Part shown: one piece after another, positions 9,596 through 18,907 of the stretch
How the letters are laid out: each line of letters opens with the position of its first letter
Position numbering within the stretch: the stretch's first letter is position 1
Source: Parablautia muri
GTDB lineage: Bacteria > Bacillota > Clostridia > Lachnospirales > Lachnospiraceae
DNA: 46,205 nucleotides
NCBI RefSeq assembly: GCF_009917485.1
Contig: NZ_QZDT01000033.1
Coordinates: 1 to 46,205 of the forward strand
Reading direction: 5' to 3'
Translations under genes and position numbers: made by a program
Notes under the pieces: generated by a model
What the model was told of the DNA's origin: nothing
Databases searched by the model: none
The model's input: only the letters and a program-made list of their open reading frames with translations

Positions 9596-10435
9596 TTAAC
9601 CTTTCACCGCACTATCTATAGCGCCCTTCACAAAATATTTTTGTAAAAACAAATAAATAATAATAACCGGTATAATTGCAACCGCCGCAGAAGCTGCCGC
9701 TCCATTTAAATCCTTTAGCTGTTCTCCAAAAAACTGTTTTACGGTCAGAGTCACATTGTACATATCAGGCTTTTGAAGAATATACAGCGAATAACCATAT
9801 TCATTCCATGTTGAGACTCCCTGCATTAACAGTACAGAAACCGTCACTGGTTTTAACTGTGGAAAAATAATCTTAAAAAATATGGTCAGCACATCCGCCC
9901 CGTCAATGGCTGCCGCTTCATCTAAGGTATCAGGTATCGCCGCTATAAAATTAGAATACATGTAAATGGAAAAAGGCAGTCCAAAAGCTGCGCTTACTAA
10001 AATAATTCCCCAGTAAGTAGATATGGCATGAATGGAAACAAGCGTAGAGTAAACCCCTACCACCATTGACATCCCCGGAACCATCATAACGCCAAGAACA
10101 AAAATCTTTACTGCCCTTCCCAGCCTTCCTTTATTTCTGGCTATGGGATATGCGGCAAGACAGCCTGCTATCACAACAATTGCCACTGTCCCCACAGTAA
10201 TAATCAGGGAATTTTTCATTGCATTTAATATATTACTGTTTTTAAATACTTTTAAATAATTTTCCAGGTATATCTCTACTGGAGGAAGCAGCCTGGAAGT
10301 ATGGTCTGTCATTGGTTTTAGTGACATCACCACAACCACATAAACAGGAAGCAGATATATAATCAAAATAACAGCCGCCAACAAATACTTCCACCAATTT
10401 CTTTCCGTTCCGGACTTTTGTTTTATTCTATTCAT
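9596..10435 (-). CDS. Carbohydrate ABC transporter permease, MalG family
   Basis: A 279-residue inner permease of a CUT1-class sugar importer. About six hydrophobic helices are visible, the first at 15-37. The cytoplasmic EAA loop reads EAAAIDGADVLTIFFKIIFP (about 190-209), the contact site for the ATPase. It lies downstream of the MalF-type permease with a 109-bp gap. No ATPase gene is present in the operon, as is usual for CUT1 systems that share an MsmK/UgpC-type ATPase encoded elsewhere. Confidence 0.93.
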   Translation of the reverse strand: MNRIKQKSGTERNWWKYLLAAVILIIYLLPVYVVVVMSLKPMTDHTSRLLPPVEIYLENYLKVFKNSNILNAMKNSLIITVGTVAIVVIAGCLAAYPIARNKGRLGRAVKIFVLGVMMVPGMSMVVGVYSTLVSIHAISTYWGIILVSAAFGLPFSIYMYSNFIAAIPDTLDEAAAIDGADVLTIFFKIIFPQLKPVTVSVLLMQGVSTWNEYGYSLYILQKPDMYNVTLTVKQFFGEQLKDLNGAAASAAVAIIPVIIIYLFLQKYFVKGAIDSAVKG

Positions 10436-10544
10436 TTATATACTCCCCTTACAGTATCTCAGACTACACCCTTTGGCGAAGGGCCAGATGCACTTCTTCC
10501 ATCCTTTATGCTTTCTTACGCCCTTAGCAGAATCGCACCAAAAA

Positions 10545-11420
10545 TCATTCTTCTATGCTTTTTCCTTCAAAGTACTGATTACATAGCAGCGAAATCACCA
10601 TAATTAGAACGAATGTTGAAATACCCACCGCTGATGCATATCCCGCTTTTTCCGCAAGAAAGTACTGGCTGTTTAAATACGACATCATAGAATGGGTTGC
10701 ATAATTAGGTCCGCCATTTGTCAAAGCTATAATTCCGTCAAAAAGCTTCAAGCCGCCAATCAAATTGGTGATAACCGCTGTTGTCACAGCCGGCAGCAGC
10801 AGCGGCAGGGTGATGAACCTAAAACGCTGGAATGTACCGGCTCCATCGATAACCGCCGCTTCTTCATACATTTGGGGTATACTTTGAATACCTGAAAGAT
10901 AAATAATCATACAATTCCCCGCATACTGCCAGGTGTTAATCAGAGTGATAAATAATATGCCTCTCCTTCCGTCTGCCAGCCAGTCCACAGGTTCGTATCC
11001 GAATATTCCAATCATGTCATTTAAAACGCCATTGTCATAAGTCAGGAAAAAATACATAATATAACCCATAATAAGTCCTGAAATCATGATCGGCATATAA
11101 ACAACCGCACGTATTATATTGTTCCCTCTAAAACGTGAATCCACAAAGACCGCAATTAACAAGCCTATCACATTTTGCATAAAAGTTGATGCAAATCCAT
11201 AAATCAATGTATTGACAAATGCCCTTTTTAATCTGTCATCTTTCAGCATATCCACATAATTCTTTATCCCTATAAATACCTTGTCCGAAGAATAACCATT
11301 CCATTTCGTCAAAGAAATAAAAATTGTTTCACAAAAGGGCCTTACCACAAAAAGTAAAATCAACAATATTGCCGGAATATAAAAAAAATTTATTTTCACT
11401 TCCTTTTTTTTCACACTCAT
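10545..11420 (-). CDS. Carbohydrate ABC transporter permease, MalF family
   Basis: The 291-residue partner permease of the CUT1 sugar importer. Hydrophobic helices begin at residue 13, and the EAA-like motif EEAAVIDGAGTFQRFRFITL is near residue 200. It follows the solute-binding protein gene after about 100 bp that hold a GC-rich hairpin, and precedes the MalG-type permease. Together with the binding protein upstream it should import an oligosaccharide later cleaved by the GH4 enzyme. Confidence 0.93.
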   Translation of the reverse strand: MSVKKKEVKINFFYIPAILLILLFVVRPFCETIFISLTKWNGYSSDKVFIGIKNYVDMLKDDRLKRAFVNTLIYGFASTFMQNVIGLLIAVFVDSRFRGNNIIRAVVYMPIMISGLIMGYIMYFFLTYDNGVLNDMIGIFGYEPVDWLADGRRGILFITLINTWQYAGNCMIIYLSGIQSIPQMYEEAAVIDGAGTFQRFRFITLPLLLPAVTTAVITNLIGGLKLFDGIIALTNGGPNYATHSMMSYLNSQYFLAEKAGYASAVGISTFVLIMVISLLCNQYFEGKSIEE

Positions 11421-11446
11421 CCTCCGGTTTCTAATATCCCCTGTCA

Positions 11447-11478
11447 GGGGGTAAGCGCAATTTTTTCAATCTACCCCC
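11447..11478 (-). promoter_or_regulatory. Intercistronic hairpin between binding protein and permeases
   Basis: GGGGGTA (11447-11453) and TACCCCC (11472-11478) form a GC-rich stem without a T run, 44 bases past the binding-protein stop. Such hairpins commonly protect or attenuate transcripts so that the binding protein is made in excess over the permeases. Confidence 0.55.
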
Positions 11479-11521
11479 ATATTTCCCTGTACAGCATCCT
11501 AAATGCCTAAGTATCTCTTTT

Positions 11522-12922
11522 CTATTCCTGCGCTGCCTCATATTTGTCAATATAATTTTCTTTTAGCAGACTTACCGCTCGGTCAATTCCCTGTTCCTCA
11601 GGATCCATAAACACTTCCATTACCGCATCTGTCATCACAGACCACATGCCACTGGGGAAGTATTCTCTGTCAAAAAGATTATCATAACATACGTTAAAGG
11701 AATTGATACTTTCCTGGTATGCCTGATAAGATTCACTCCCTTCCTTATCCATTCCGTCAAGCGCCGGCATTTCCCCATCTGCCTTCATAATTTTGTTGGC
11801 GTTATCAGGCAAAGCAAGAAATTCTAAAAACTGCTTTGCCTGCTCCATATGCTCCGTATCCTTGAAGATGCCAAAGCAGCTTCCTTCACCTGTCATATAC
11901 TGTGATTCTCCATCCTGCATAGTAGAAGGCATAGGGATTACTCCAATCTCCGCATCATCCACCACAGCTTTTGCTTTTTGCACATATCCCACACTGCCAA
12001 ACATAAAGGCACATTTCCCCTCACCTAAAGCGATAACGGAAGATGTTTCATCTGCCGTTATAAAATCCGTATTGAAATAACCTGCCTGTACCATTCCTGC
12101 AATTTCCTCCAACAGATATTTTCCATTTGCATCCCAATCAAAGCTGCCATCCTTCAATGTATCTCCCGAAGGATATTTGCAGCCCTTTGCCGTATAAAAT
12201 GCAGGAGCCATCACATTATAAAGACCTGCAGTCGTCCAGCTGTCTTTTCCTCCAATATGAACAGGCGTTACACCCTTCTCTTTAAGTTTTTCACATGCCT
12301 CTTTAAAATCATCCATACTTTGAATTTCCGTAGCATTTACACTGGCATCCTCCAGCACTCTCTTATTATAGGATAGACCGTTCATCCCCTGGGTTACGGG
12401 CAGTACATAAATACTTCCTTCCTGATCGGATACCACCGGTAAAATTGATGCATCAATTTTCTCAAACCATGTCTCGTCATTTAATCTGGTCAGATATTCC
12501 TTATATCTTGCAATGGACCATCCATGCGTCACAAACACATCCGGCATATCGCCTGATGCCATCCTGGTTTTCATAACTGTTTCATAATCCGCACCGGGAG
12601 TTACCAGTTCAATCTCAATGCCCGTTTGCGCCGTAAAATCATCTATAACCTCTCGAAATTGCTCAAGCGCTTCTGCCGTGTAGCCTACTTCCACCTCCAA
12701 AGTCACGTCATTTTCAACTTCTGCCCCGCCATCCTGATTATCCGATAGCACATCTTTCTTTGTATCGTCCTGCGTATCTGACTTTTCATTACTATCTTCG
12801 GTTTCCTCCTGGTTTACTTTCGCAGCGTCCTGATTGTCTGTACTATTTGAACAGCCCATCAGCCCCATCACCATAGCTCCTGTTAAACCTAAAGCCAACA
12901 TTTTTTTGCCCTTTTTTAACAT
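11522..12922 (-). CDS. Extracellular sugar-binding lipoprotein of the CUT1 transporter
   Basis: A 466-residue family 1 solute-binding protein. The signal peptide ends in a lipobox LMGC with Cys24 as the lipidated residue, then an Asp/Glu/Gln-rich linker to about residue 75 tethers the binding domain (75-466) to the membrane. The first gene of the operon, it has an AGGAGG site seven bases before ATG. Captured sugar would be delivered to the two downstream permeases. The ligand is not evident; the GH4 enzyme suggests an alpha-galactoside or alpha-glucoside. Confidence 0.93.
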   Translation of the reverse strand: MLKKGKKMLALGLTGAMVMGLMGCSNSTDNQDAAKVNQEETEDSNEKSDTQDDTKKDVLSDNQDGGAEVENDVTLEVEVGYTAEALEQFREVIDDFTAQTGIEIELVTPGADYETVMKTRMASGDMPDVFVTHGWSIARYKEYLTRLNDETWFEKIDASILPVVSDQEGSIYVLPVTQGMNGLSYNKRVLEDASVNATEIQSMDDFKEACEKLKEKGVTPVHIGGKDSWTTAGLYNVMAPAFYTAKGCKYPSGDTLKDGSFDWDANGKYLLEEIAGMVQAGYFNTDFITADETSSVIALGEGKCAFMFGSVGYVQKAKAVVDDAEIGVIPMPSTMQDGESQYMTGEGSCFGIFKDTEHMEQAKQFLEFLALPDNANKIMKADGEMPALDGMDKEGSESYQAYQESINSFNVCYDNLFDREYFPSGMWSVMTDAVMEVFMDPEEQGIDRAVSLLKENYIDKYEAAQE

Positions 12923-12984
12923 AATGATCCTCCTATCCTGCGTTCTATTGTATATTGTTACTACTTTTATCCGGATATAACCCT

Positions 12985-12990
12985 ATTATA
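12985..12990 (-). promoter_or_regulatory. -10 element of the CUT1/GH4/two-component operon
   Basis: A consensus TATAAT (12990-12985) lies about 60 bases upstream of the binding-protein start. At a 17-base spacing the -35 position reads CACAAG, far from TTGACA. A perfect -10 with a poor -35 fits a promoter needing an activator, plausibly the AraC-type response regulator encoded at the end of the operon. Confidence 0.6.
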
Positions 12991-13059
12991 CCCGCCATCT
13001 CTCCTTACTTGTGGTGCTCTTTTTTATAATGGAGGGACTGATTTTTTGCATACAAAAAA

Positions 13060-13107
13060 AAGAGCCGATAAACTATGGGATCTAACTCACATATCTATCA
13101 GCTCAAC
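13060..13107 (-). terminator. Terminator downstream of the AraC/GyrI-like gene
   Basis: On the minus strand GAGCTGATA and TATCGGCTC pair (one G-U) around a loop of about 25 bases and are followed by a run of T. It separates the AraC gene to the right from the sugar operon promoter to the left. Confidence 0.75.
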
Positions 13108-13165
13108 ATCTCTGTTTTTAACTTACATGATACCAATTATTGCACGATAATAGCCATGCTCCCTT

Positions 13166-13203
13166 CCTGACCTGCAAATTTGTGCTCTAAGCACAAATTT
13201 GCG
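13166..13203. repeat. Perfect hairpin after the AraC/GyrI-like gene
   Basis: GCAAATTTGTGCT and AGCACAAATTTGC are perfect 13-base arms around a CTA loop, starting a few bases past the AraC stop codon. There is no T run. It could stabilise the 3' end or be a dispersed hairpin element. Confidence 0.65.
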
Positions 13204-13214
13204 GGTAACCTCAT

Positions 13215-14066
13215 CTATACTTGCTTCTTCACCACCGGGATCCATACTTCGTACTGTGCGTTTTGAGGATCGGGATTTAGGTAAACTTCAATGTCCGGGG
13301 CGTTTCCATACTCATATCCCGAAGTCGGCAGCCATTCTGTCACAATACGCCGCTCAAGTTCTTGGATAGACTGGTTTGTCCCCTCACCTGCAAAAATTGC
13401 CCAGGTTGCCGCAGGCACAACATATTCTTCAAATTCACCCTTATCCCCCGAAGCCGCTACGGCAATATAGTACTTCCATGGTTCCGTATCATTACAGGTA
13501 CTGACACCAAGCACACCCATAGGCTGCATATCCATCATGCCAATCAGCTTCTGTAATGCTCCATTTACAGATATTTCCTGCCACTTAGAGGGGATAATCG
13601 TAAAGTTTTTCTCAATATCTTCGTACAGCGGAACAGATGCTCCCACAATGCGGAATGCCTCTTTCGTTTCAATTCGATACTGCATTTCTTCTACTCCTTT
13701 CACAGTGATTTTAAAGGTAATCGGCGGAAAGGATTTTACGGATACCCCTTCATTTTTTACGGCGGAAGGAGCAATCCCATGGATAGACTGAAACGCTCTA
13801 TTAAATGCAGTGGGGGAGCTATATCCATATTTCCCTGCTATATCAATAATTTTCGCATCGCTCCCCTGCAAGTCCACAGCCGCTAAAGACATCTTTCTTT
13901 TGCGGATGTATTCGGACAGAGGAATCCCTGCCATATAAGTAAACATCCTCTGAAAATGAAACGTGGAACAGCAGGCAATCCGGCCAAGCTGTTCATAATC
14001 AATTTCTTCTGTTAAGTGTTCCTCTATATAGACTATTGTACTGTTTAATCTTTCTATCCATTCCAT
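13215..14066 (-). CDS. AraC family regulator with GyrI-like effector-binding domain
   Basis: A 283-residue transcription factor with the DNA-binding part first: two helix-turn-helix units in residues 1-105 (CCSTFHFQRMF, then GYSSPTAFNRAFQSIHG). Residues 125-283 resemble the GyrI/Rob-like small-molecule-binding domain (start MQYRIETKEAFRIVGASVPL; end EVYLNPDPQNAQYEVWIPV). Regulators of this layout often respond to hydrophobic or toxic compounds. It stands alone between two terminator-like regions, with no obvious target beside it. Confidence 0.9.
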   Translation of the reverse strand: MEWIERLNSTIVYIEEHLTEEIDYEQLGRIACCSTFHFQRMFTYMAGIPLSEYIRKRKMSLAAVDLQGSDAKIIDIAGKYGYSSPTAFNRAFQSIHGIAPSAVKNEGVSVKSFPPITFKITVKGVEEMQYRIETKEAFRIVGASVPLYEDIEKNFTIIPSKWQEISVNGALQKLIGMMDMQPMGVLGVSTCNDTEPWKYYIAVAASGDKGEFEEYVVPAATWAIFAGEGTNQSIQELERRIVTEWLPTSGYEYGNAPDIEVYLNPDPQNAQYEVWIPVVKKQV

Positions 14067-14168
14067 ATCCGAAAATCCTCCTGACAGCTTTAGTATATAT
14101 CATTCACATCTTTTTTCCTCTCAATTTCTGTACAAAAAAAGAGAGCACCAAACGCCATCACGCTTCAT

Positions 14169-14230
14169 CGGCTGGCTTATTGGGTAGGCATTGTTACTTT
14201 TCGTTGGCCGGCTTATTGAGCAAACATCGT
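14169..14230. repeat. Short imperfect direct repeat, period 36
   Basis: GGCTGGCTTATTG (14170-14182) recurs as GGCCGGCTTATTG (14206-14218), with matching bases downstream (CATTGT against CATCGT). It lies just past the clpX stop codon. The function is unknown. Confidence 0.4.
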
Positions 14231-14251
14231 CAGCCTTCCCAATCCCTATCG

Positions 14252-15778
14252 TCACCCTTTATCTTCAATCACCTTCAAATTATCCGGATTTTCCCCGCTG
14301 ATGCTGCGGATATCAATAATCGGCCCGCCAGTTCCTTCAATATATTCCCTGGTGATCGTCACACGTCCAATATTGTCGTCCTTTGGGATCTCATACATAA
14401 TATCCAGCATAAAATCCTCTATGATCGCCCGAAGGGCTCTTGCGCCGGTATCTTTCTCCATGGCCTTTTCCGCTATTGCTTCCAGTGCGCCCTCGTCAAA
14501 TTCCAGCTTTACCTCGTCCAGCTCAAGAAGCTTTTGGTACTGCTTTAAGATAGCATTTTTCGGCTCCTTCAAAATTTTAACCAGCATAGCTTTATCAAGC
14601 GCTGCCAATGTATAAATAACGGGGAGGCGTCCTAAAAACTCCGGTATCATGCCGAACTTTTTTAAGTCCTCAACTGTCACTCTGCTGATAATATCTTTTT
14701 CCTTATCAAACTTATCTTTCAACTCCGCATTAAATCCTATGGAGGTCTGCTTTTTCAGACGCTGCTTAATAATTTCCTCCAGGTCAGGAAAAGCGCCGCC
14801 ACAGATAAATAGGATATTTCTTGTGTTGATGGTTGCCAGGGGAACCATTGCATTTTTGCTGTTGGCTCCTACCGGCACCTCCACATCTGCGCCCTCCAAA
14901 AGACGCAGCATCCCCTGCTGTACACTCTCACCGCTGACATCCCTGCTGGTGGTATTTTTCTTTTTGGCAATCTTATCGATCTCGTCTATGAAGACAATTC
15001 CCCTCTCCGCCTTTTCCACATCGTTATTCGAGGCGGCTAAGAGCTTGGAAATCACACTCTCAATGTCATCGCCTATATAGCCCGCTTCTGTAAGTGAGGT
15101 GGCGTCTGCAATGGCAAGGGGCACATCCAAAAGCCTTGCCAGGGTCTTTACCAGGTAAGTCTTGCCACATCCCGTAGGCCCAATCATCAGCATATTGGAC
15201 TTTTCGATTTCTATGTCATCCATGGTGCCTGTTGCCACTCTTTTATAATGATTGTACACCGCCACGGAAATCACTTTCTTTGCATGTTCCTGCCCAATCA
15301 CATAGTCGTCCAGCTGGGCCTTGATCCTGTGAGGCGGCGGAATGTTTTTGATATCCAGCACCGGTTCTTTCTTGGTCTTAGGCTTTTTCTTTTTAAGCCT
15401 CTGCTTGTTGGGGATTCCGCCCTCTCCCTGCAAGTCCGCAATATTAACGAAGCGAATATTGGGATACCCTTTACCGCTCATATTTTTATTCAGGTCATCG
15501 ATAAAAGACGGATTATTCAGCATTCCCTGGTAGTCAAACTGGCTCACCGTATCCATGGTCTTATGCATACAGTCGTTGCACACCGTAATGTTATTGGGCA
15601 GCTTAAACATTTTTCCCGCCTTGCTTTCAGGGCGGCGGCAGATAAAACAGACATCCTCATATTCCTTCTCCTTTTTCTCACCGTCTCCTTCGTTTCCGCC
15701 GACTGTTTCTTTTGTATCTGAAGCCGTACTTTCCAATTCTTCTATCTCGTTCATATCTCTCTCATCAAAATCTGACAT
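14252..15778 (-). CDS. clpX: ClpX-like ATPase subunit of Clp protease, long-linker form
   Basis: AAA+ unfoldase that feeds substrates to ClpP. The protein of 508 residues is longer than the usual 410-430. It has the ClpX zinc finger (Cys44, Cys47, Cys67, Cys70), then an unusual stretch of about 80 residues ending in the basic run KKKKPKTKKEP, Walker A GPTGCGKT (200-207), pore loop GYIGDD (233-238, usually GYVGED), Walker B IVFIDEID (261-268) and the ClpP-docking loop IGF (347-349). ATG 15778 is chosen for GAGG seven bases upstream; ATG 15793 is possible. It has its own promoter, and no clpP or tig gene is adjacent, so it may be a paralog of the main clpX. Confidence 0.9.
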   Translation of the reverse strand: MSDFDERDMNEIEELESTASDTKETVGGNEGDGEKKEKEYEDVCFICRRPESKAGKMFKLPNNITVCNDCMHKTMDTVSQFDYQGMLNNPSFIDDLNKNMSGKGYPNIRFVNIADLQGEGGIPNKQRLKKKKPKTKKEPVLDIKNIPPPHRIKAQLDDYVIGQEHAKKVISVAVYNHYKRVATGTMDDIEIEKSNMLMIGPTGCGKTYLVKTLARLLDVPLAIADATSLTEAGYIGDDIESVISKLLAASNNDVEKAERGIVFIDEIDKIAKKKNTTSRDVSGESVQQGMLRLLEGADVEVPVGANSKNAMVPLATINTRNILFICGGAFPDLEEIIKQRLKKQTSIGFNAELKDKFDKEKDIISRVTVEDLKKFGMIPEFLGRLPVIYTLAALDKAMLVKILKEPKNAILKQYQKLLELDEVKLEFDEGALEAIAEKAMEKDTGARALRAIIEDFMLDIMYEIPKDDNIGRVTITREYIEGTGGPIIDIRSISGENPDNLKVIEDKG

Positions 15779-15858
15779 CTCTTTTCCTCTCATTCTTCCG
15801 CACTAAACTTTTCAACAATCTTCGGCGCCGATTTGGGCCCTTTAGAGCTTCTTACACC

Positions 15859-15887
15859 ATTATAAAGTATTCCTGGCTTTTGCACAA
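15859..15887 (-). promoter_or_regulatory. Promoter of the clpX-like gene
   Basis: -35 TTGTGC (15887-15882), a 17-base spacer and a perfect -10 TATAAT (15864-15859), giving a leader of about 75 bases. Confidence 0.75.
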
Positions 15888-15940
15888 GCTTGCCCCTCAC
15901 ACCTGTATATATGGTAGTAACAACAGTTCATCCTCTTGTT

Positions 15941-17299
15941 TTATACGATTCTCCTTACCGCCAAAATCTCCTTATAGGTAGCAGTGGTAATCTTAATCCC
16001 CGTTCTCTGCGTACTGGCATGTACAATCTGCCCGTTTCCAATATAAATACCCACATGCCCTGCATAACATACGATATCTCCTGGCCTCGCCTCTGAATAC
16101 GAAACTCCCGTTCCCGTACTTCTAAGAGAATAAGATGTCCTGGGAAGGTTATAGCCGAAGTCCTTATATACTCTCCAGACAAATCCGGAACAGTCCGCCC
16201 CTTCTGTTAAGCTTGTTCCCCCTGGTACATAAGGATTTCCGATATATTGGCATGCATAATTTGCAATCTGTTGTCCCTTACTGCCTGAGCCGGAATAGCT
16301 GGACGCTGATGCATATCCCCCTCCGGAGGACGACCCTGAGGAGGATGACGAATCCGAAGATGATTTTTCGGATGTGTCAGAGGAAGATGTTCCGGAAGAT
16401 TCTTTTTCTCGCCTTTCCCGTTCCTCTGCTTCTCTCTGCAAAGCCAGCTCCTGCGCTTTCCTTGCCTCCTCCTCAGCTCTCTTTGCTTCTTCTATTTCAG
16501 ACTGCTTACTTGCCGCCTGGGCTTCTAACTTTTTAATTTCATCATTCTGTCTCTTAATATTCGCTTTATAAATTGCCGCTTCCTGCCTTGCCTTGGCAAG
16601 CTGGGCCTCATAATTGTCATAAGTAGACTTCTTCTCATTTAAAATGATTTCAAGGCTTGCTTTTTCCTCCATCAGCTCATGCTGCTGAGCCTCCAGCTCG
16701 TCCATTTCTTCCTCCAGTTTTTCCTGCAAAGCCTCCACTTCTTCTCTGGCTGCCTGATAATCAGCAAGAAGCTTTCTGTCATACTCATACAGCTTTTCCA
16801 CATACTCTGTTTTGTTGAGCATTTCAGCCATACTCTCACTGGCTAAGAGCAGCTCCAAATAAGAAGAGTTTCCCCTCTCATACATAAACTGAATCCGCAG
16901 CTTCATTGCTTCATATTGGTTCCGCTCTACAATTTTGGCTTGTTCCAGATCTGCTTTCGTCTCCTCAATCTGTTCTTCTTTTTCCTCAATTTCTTCCTCT
17001 ATCATTTCCACACTGGCAATGGTTTCCACCAAGGCAGCATCTATTTCTTCGATCTCCTCTGCCACCGCATCCACATCAGACTGGATAGCATCCGCCTTGC
17101 CCGAAGCGTTATTATATCTTTGCTGTTCTTCTTTCTTCTTTGCATCCGCTTCTTTTTTCTTTTCTTCCAGCTCCTGCTTTTGCTTTTCCAAATCAGAAAT
17201 AGAGGTAGCCCCTACCGGGTCTGCCACTGACAGCATAATTGATAATGACATAGCCATCGCAAGCCATCTGACTCGTTTTTTCTTCTTATTTTTATACAT
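15941..17299 (-). CDS. Secreted coiled-coil NlpC/P60 peptidoglycan hydrolase
   Basis: A 452-residue exported cell-wall endopeptidase. A signal peptide (1-31, ending VGA) is followed by a long Glu/Lys-rich coiled coil (about 33-285), a Ser-rich low-complexity linker (about 290-335) and a C-terminal NlpC/P60 domain. The catalytic Cys370 is in GADCSGF, with His415 in GHVGIY and His427 in IVHAS. The layout matches PcsB/CwlO-type hydrolases, in which the coiled coil keeps the enzyme inactive until engaged by FtsEX. It sits 143 bp downstream of the FKBP-like lipoprotein gene, a possible folding partner at the membrane surface. Confidence 0.93.
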   Translation of the reverse strand: MYKNKKKKRVRWLAMAMSLSIMLSVADPVGATSISDLEKQKQELEEKKKEADAKKKEEQQRYNNASGKADAIQSDVDAVAEEIEEIDAALVETIASVEMIEEEIEEKEEQIEETKADLEQAKIVERNQYEAMKLRIQFMYERGNSSYLELLLASESMAEMLNKTEYVEKLYEYDRKLLADYQAAREEVEALQEKLEEEMDELEAQQHELMEEKASLEIILNEKKSTYDNYEAQLAKARQEAAIYKANIKRQNDEIKKLEAQAASKQSEIEEAKRAEEEARKAQELALQREAEERERREKESSGTSSSDTSEKSSSDSSSSSGSSSGGGYASASSYSGSGSKGQQIANYACQYIGNPYVPGGTSLTEGADCSGFVWRVYKDFGYNLPRTSYSLRSTGTGVSYSEARPGDIVCYAGHVGIYIGNGQIVHASTQRTGIKITTATYKEILAVRRIV

Positions 17300-17442
17300 T
17301 TTCCCGCTTCACACCCATATCTGCCTGCATAAACGAAAGACTAAGCGCTTATGTCCTGCATAGAATCCCCTGTACATTAAAATATCTTCCCTGCTTCCAA
17401 TTATATAGACAGCTAAAACACCGCTATGCTTTTTAAATCCGC

Positions 17443-18528
17443 CTATTGTTCAGAAACAACCGGACTTTTTACCACTGCATTCTCTCCAAGAAATTCTCTT
17501 ACCTTTTGAATCAGCTGAAATTCCCTGTAGGCATCCACATCAATTTCCGCTTTATAAGCCTCTACGCTTTCATACTTATAACGCTCGGCCATCTTGGCAA
17601 AATCTTCCTCCAGCTCCTCCTCTGTCACTAAAATACCTTCCTTATCTGCAATCGCCGCCAGCATAATATAACGCTGGGCCGTAAACCTTGCCTGTTCCAG
17701 CAAAAATTCTTCATAATTCTCCACACCACTGCCATAAGCATAAGATATATACTGTTGGAGTTCCATGCCATACATTTGCGCGTAGGAAGTCAAGGTATTG
17801 GTCAAATTTTCATTGAGTCTGTTTACCATACCATCAGGAGGCTCCTTAAAACTGCTGCTTTCCTCCACTGCCACCACTGCCTCGTCCATCTTCTGCTCCT
17901 CAAAATCCGCCTGAGCCTGGGCCATCAAATTATCATATACATATTTTTCATATTCTTCCACCGTGCTGCAGTCCGTAAGGCCAAGCCCTTCCACCAGCTC
18001 GTCCGTAATATGAGGCGCGCTGATTCCATTGACTGTCACAGTAAAAACGACATCCTTACCCGCCAGATCCGGATTGCTGGCATAGGGATCCGGAAACGCT
18101 AAATCAATATCCTTAGTCTGTCCAATTTCCATCCCCACAACACCATCTTCAAAACCCGGAATAAATCTACCTGATCCGATCACCAGTTCTGCACCTTTTG
18201 CAGTTCCTCCCTCAAAGGCCACCCCGTCCAGCTTGCCCTCATAATCAATGTTGGTAATATCCCCCATTTCCACACTACGGCCGCTTACAGGCTCCGCATA
18301 ATTGGAAAAAGCGCTTTTTATATATGTCTTCATAGCATCATCTGAAACCTCAGGCGATGCAACTTCAATTTCCACACCTTTATACTCACCTAAGTCAACA
18401 TAATCCTCTGCTTTAAAATCCGTAGTATATACAAGTCCGCTGGTATCCTTATTCCCACATCCTCCCAAAATACCTGCAAATAGAGTCATCGCAAGTGTGA
18501 TCGAAGCACTTCTTTTCATCAAATCCAT
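17443..18528 (-). CDS. FKBP/trigger-factor-like peptidyl-prolyl isomerase lipoprotein
   Basis: A 361-residue lipoprotein (lipobox ILGGC, Cys24 counted from the ATG used here). An FKBP-type isomerase domain spans roughly 90-175 (YEGKLDGVAFEGG, FIPGFEDGVVGM, then FPDPY), followed by a helical region resembling the trigger-factor C-terminal chaperone domain (about 180-350). It is expected to help exported proteins fold between membrane and wall, a PrsA-like role. The start could be either the first ATG or the ATG nine bases later. The NlpC/P60 hydrolase follows and may be a client (inference). Confidence 0.88.
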   Translation of the reverse strand: MDLMKRSASITLAMTLFAGILGGCGNKDTSGLVYTTDFKAEDYVDLGEYKGVEIEVASPEVSDDAMKTYIKSAFSNYAEPVSGRSVEMGDITNIDYEGKLDGVAFEGGTAKGAELVIGSGRFIPGFEDGVVGMEIGQTKDIDLAFPDPYASNPDLAGKDVVFTVTVNGISAPHITDELVEGLGLTDCSTVEEYEKYVYDNLMAQAQADFEEQKMDEAVVAVEESSSFKEPPDGMVNRLNENLTNTLTSYAQMYGMELQQYISYAYGSGVENYEEFLLEQARFTAQRYIMLAAIADKEGILVTEEELEEDFAKMAERYKYESVEAYKAEIDVDAYREFQLIQKVREFLGENAVVKSPVVSEQ

Positions 18529-18799
18529 TTTTATAAAATCCTCTTTCTTAATTTCCCCATGCTCTATAACCTGCTCGTTTAAAAAGGGAACACAATATCA
18601 TAAGCTGCCACGCTTCGCCGGCAGCTTACCAATTAACGTTTATTTTTCGCAGCATTTTTTAGAAGGGTACTATATTTTTATATCACAAATCAAAAGTTAA
18701 CGAAAGTGTTTCATTCAATTTTAACGAATAATTCATAATTTCATTCTTCAACGGAGTTATTTTTCTGTCCGGGGCCTGCTTGATAGCTGCCTGCCGGAA
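18529..18799. other. Intergenic stretch with one hairpin
   Basis: No gene is seen. AAGCTGCC and GGCAGCTT (about 18601-18628) form a hairpin lacking a T run, and the rest is AT-rich. The promoter of the FKBP-like gene should lie here on the minus strand, but no convincing -35/-10 pair stands out. Confidence 0.4.
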
Positions 18800-18836
18800 T
18801 GAAAAAGCCAGTGTCTTCTTTTTTGGAAAACACCGG
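18798..18836 (-). terminator. Terminator closing the four-peptide cluster
   Basis: On the minus strand CCGGTGTTTT pairs with AAGACACTGG (10 positions, including G-U pairs) around an A-rich loop, followed by CTTTTTC. It lies about 70 bases past the last peptide gene. Confidence 0.65.
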
Positions 18837-18907
18837 CCATTTACTGGTATCTAAAATGCATTTTTCTTCTCTTTTCGTTTTATTTTTTCTTATGTCCTTA
18901 AAATGTC

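Noticed and set aside
14036-14548. Plus-strand 170-codon frame between AraC and ClpX genes
   Set aside because: It overlaps both real genes on the opposite strand and shows no domain features.
15248-15721. Plus-strand frame of 157 codons within the ClpX gene
   Set aside because: It is fully antisense to the conserved ClpX sequence, with no ribosome site.
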